A stretch of 5,306 nt of DNA, from positions 1-5,306 of the forward strand of contig QQUL01000084.1 in the NCBI GenBank assembly GCA_008501565.1, read 5' to 3'. The notes under the pieces were generated by a model that was given only the letters and a program-made list of their open reading frames with translations, did not search any database and was not told the DNA's origin. Below are positions 5,019 through 5,306 of this stretch, piece by piece. The position numbers and the translations under genes were made by a program. Positions within the stretch are counted from its first letter, which is position 1. Each line of letters begins with the position of its first letter. This DNA is from Armatimonadota bacterium (GTDB lineage: Bacteria; Actinomycetota; Acidimicrobiia; Spongiisociales; UBA5794).

Positions 5019-5306
5019 GCTTCGATCCTCTCCATCATGGTGACAACAGCGTCACCGTAACGCCGCTCATCGGTACAAGTGAGGAAATCGGGAACTTCAA
5101 GTGTGCTCCTTGCCTGACGATGCACGACGACAACTCCTCCGGCTGCCGTGAGCCGCGTGAGCGACTCCAGCAACGATGCGACCGATCTGTCATCGTCAGC
5201 GTACGGCGGATCGACGAAGATGATATCGAATTCGCCGGAGAGAGAGTTCGCTGCATCCGCCGCCGTTGTCCTCACAACGGTGCCTCCGAGACCGACCGCC
5301 CGAATG
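5015..5306 (-). CDS. rsmD: 16S rRNA (guanine(966)-N2)-methyltransferase RsmD, C-terminal part (5' end outside window)
   Basis: RsmD methylates N2 of G966 in 16S rRNA, using S-adenosylmethionine, on the small ribosomal subunit. Ninety-six C-terminal residues are visible and the frame is open to the right edge, so the N-terminus and the SAM-binding GxGxG motif are not seen. The catalytic motif IV is clear: FDIIFVDPPYADDD, with DPPY at visible residues 32-35. It is preceded by VVRTTAADAANSL, matching the family's acidic-loop region. After it come the helix SLLESLTRLTAAGGVVVVHR and the terminal YGDAVVTMMERIEA, where YGD is typical of RsmD. The usual protein is about 180-200 residues. The TGA stop overlaps the coaD GTG. 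DPPY occurs in other N-methyltransferases too, but position beside coaD makes RsmD by far the best call. Confidence 0.92.
   Translation of the reverse strand, partial: IRAVGLGGTVVRTTAADAANSLSGEFDIIFVDPPYADDDRSVASLLESLTRLTAAGGVVVVHRQARSTLEVPDFLTCTDERRYGDAVVTMMERIEA
5026..5033 (-). promoter_or_regulatory. coaD ribosome binding site inside rsmD
   Basis: GGAGAGGA on the minus strand ends seven bases before the coaD GTG. It supports GTG as the true coaD start despite the absence of an ATG there, and with the GTGA overlap it points to coupled translation of rsmD and coaD. Confidence 0.7.

Overview
This window looks like a conserved housekeeping segment of an actinobacterial chromosome. All recognisable genes lie on the minus strand, so transcription runs from the right edge to the left. 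In transcription order they are rsmD (5' end outside the window), coaD, a sepIVA-like coiled-coil gene, a YceD/DUF177 gene, rpmF, plsX, rnc and smc (3' end outside the window). The actinobacterial assignment rests on gene order and on the SepIVA-like protein next to the yceD gene, a neighbourhood I know from mycobacteria. Having plsX between rpmF and rnc, with no fpg/mutM between rnc and smc, suggests a deep, non-mycobacterial lineage, perhaps Acidimicrobiia-like. That placement is inference. By eye the DNA is moderately GC-rich.

The right half (about 3937-5306) is tightly packed. rsmD and coaD share a GTGA overlap, and coaD and sepIVA share an ATGA overlap, both with good Shine-Dalgarno sequences. 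A 78-base gap follows before the YceD gene. YceD, rpmF, plsX and rnc then follow with gaps of 18, 6 and about 22 bases. The run joins rRNA modification (RsmD), coenzyme A synthesis (CoaD), a division/envelope protein (SepIVA-like), ribosomal protein L32, phospholipid acyl-donor formation (PlsX), RNA processing (RNase III) and chromosome organisation (SMC). The YceD-rpmF-plsX order is a widely conserved bacterial cluster.

The only substantial non-coding stretch is the 225 bases between rnc and smc. It holds the most unusual structure in the window: a composite repeat of about 200 bases made of three heptanucleotide arrays (unit about ACCGAAG, then GACGTCG, then GAAGTCA) separated by two copies of a double-hairpin cassette. 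The cassettes differ by paired, stem-preserving changes. In each cassette the apex of the second hairpin is complementary to the start of the adjoining heptad array, so an alternative fold is possible. The rnc stop codon lies inside the third array. The smc gene begins at GTG without a Shine-Dalgarno sequence, just after a -10-like hexamer, which could mean a leaderless transcript.

I found no tRNA, rRNA, CRISPR array, insertion sequence or coding gene on the plus strand. Apart from the repeat element, this is an ordinary region and I see no new protein system.
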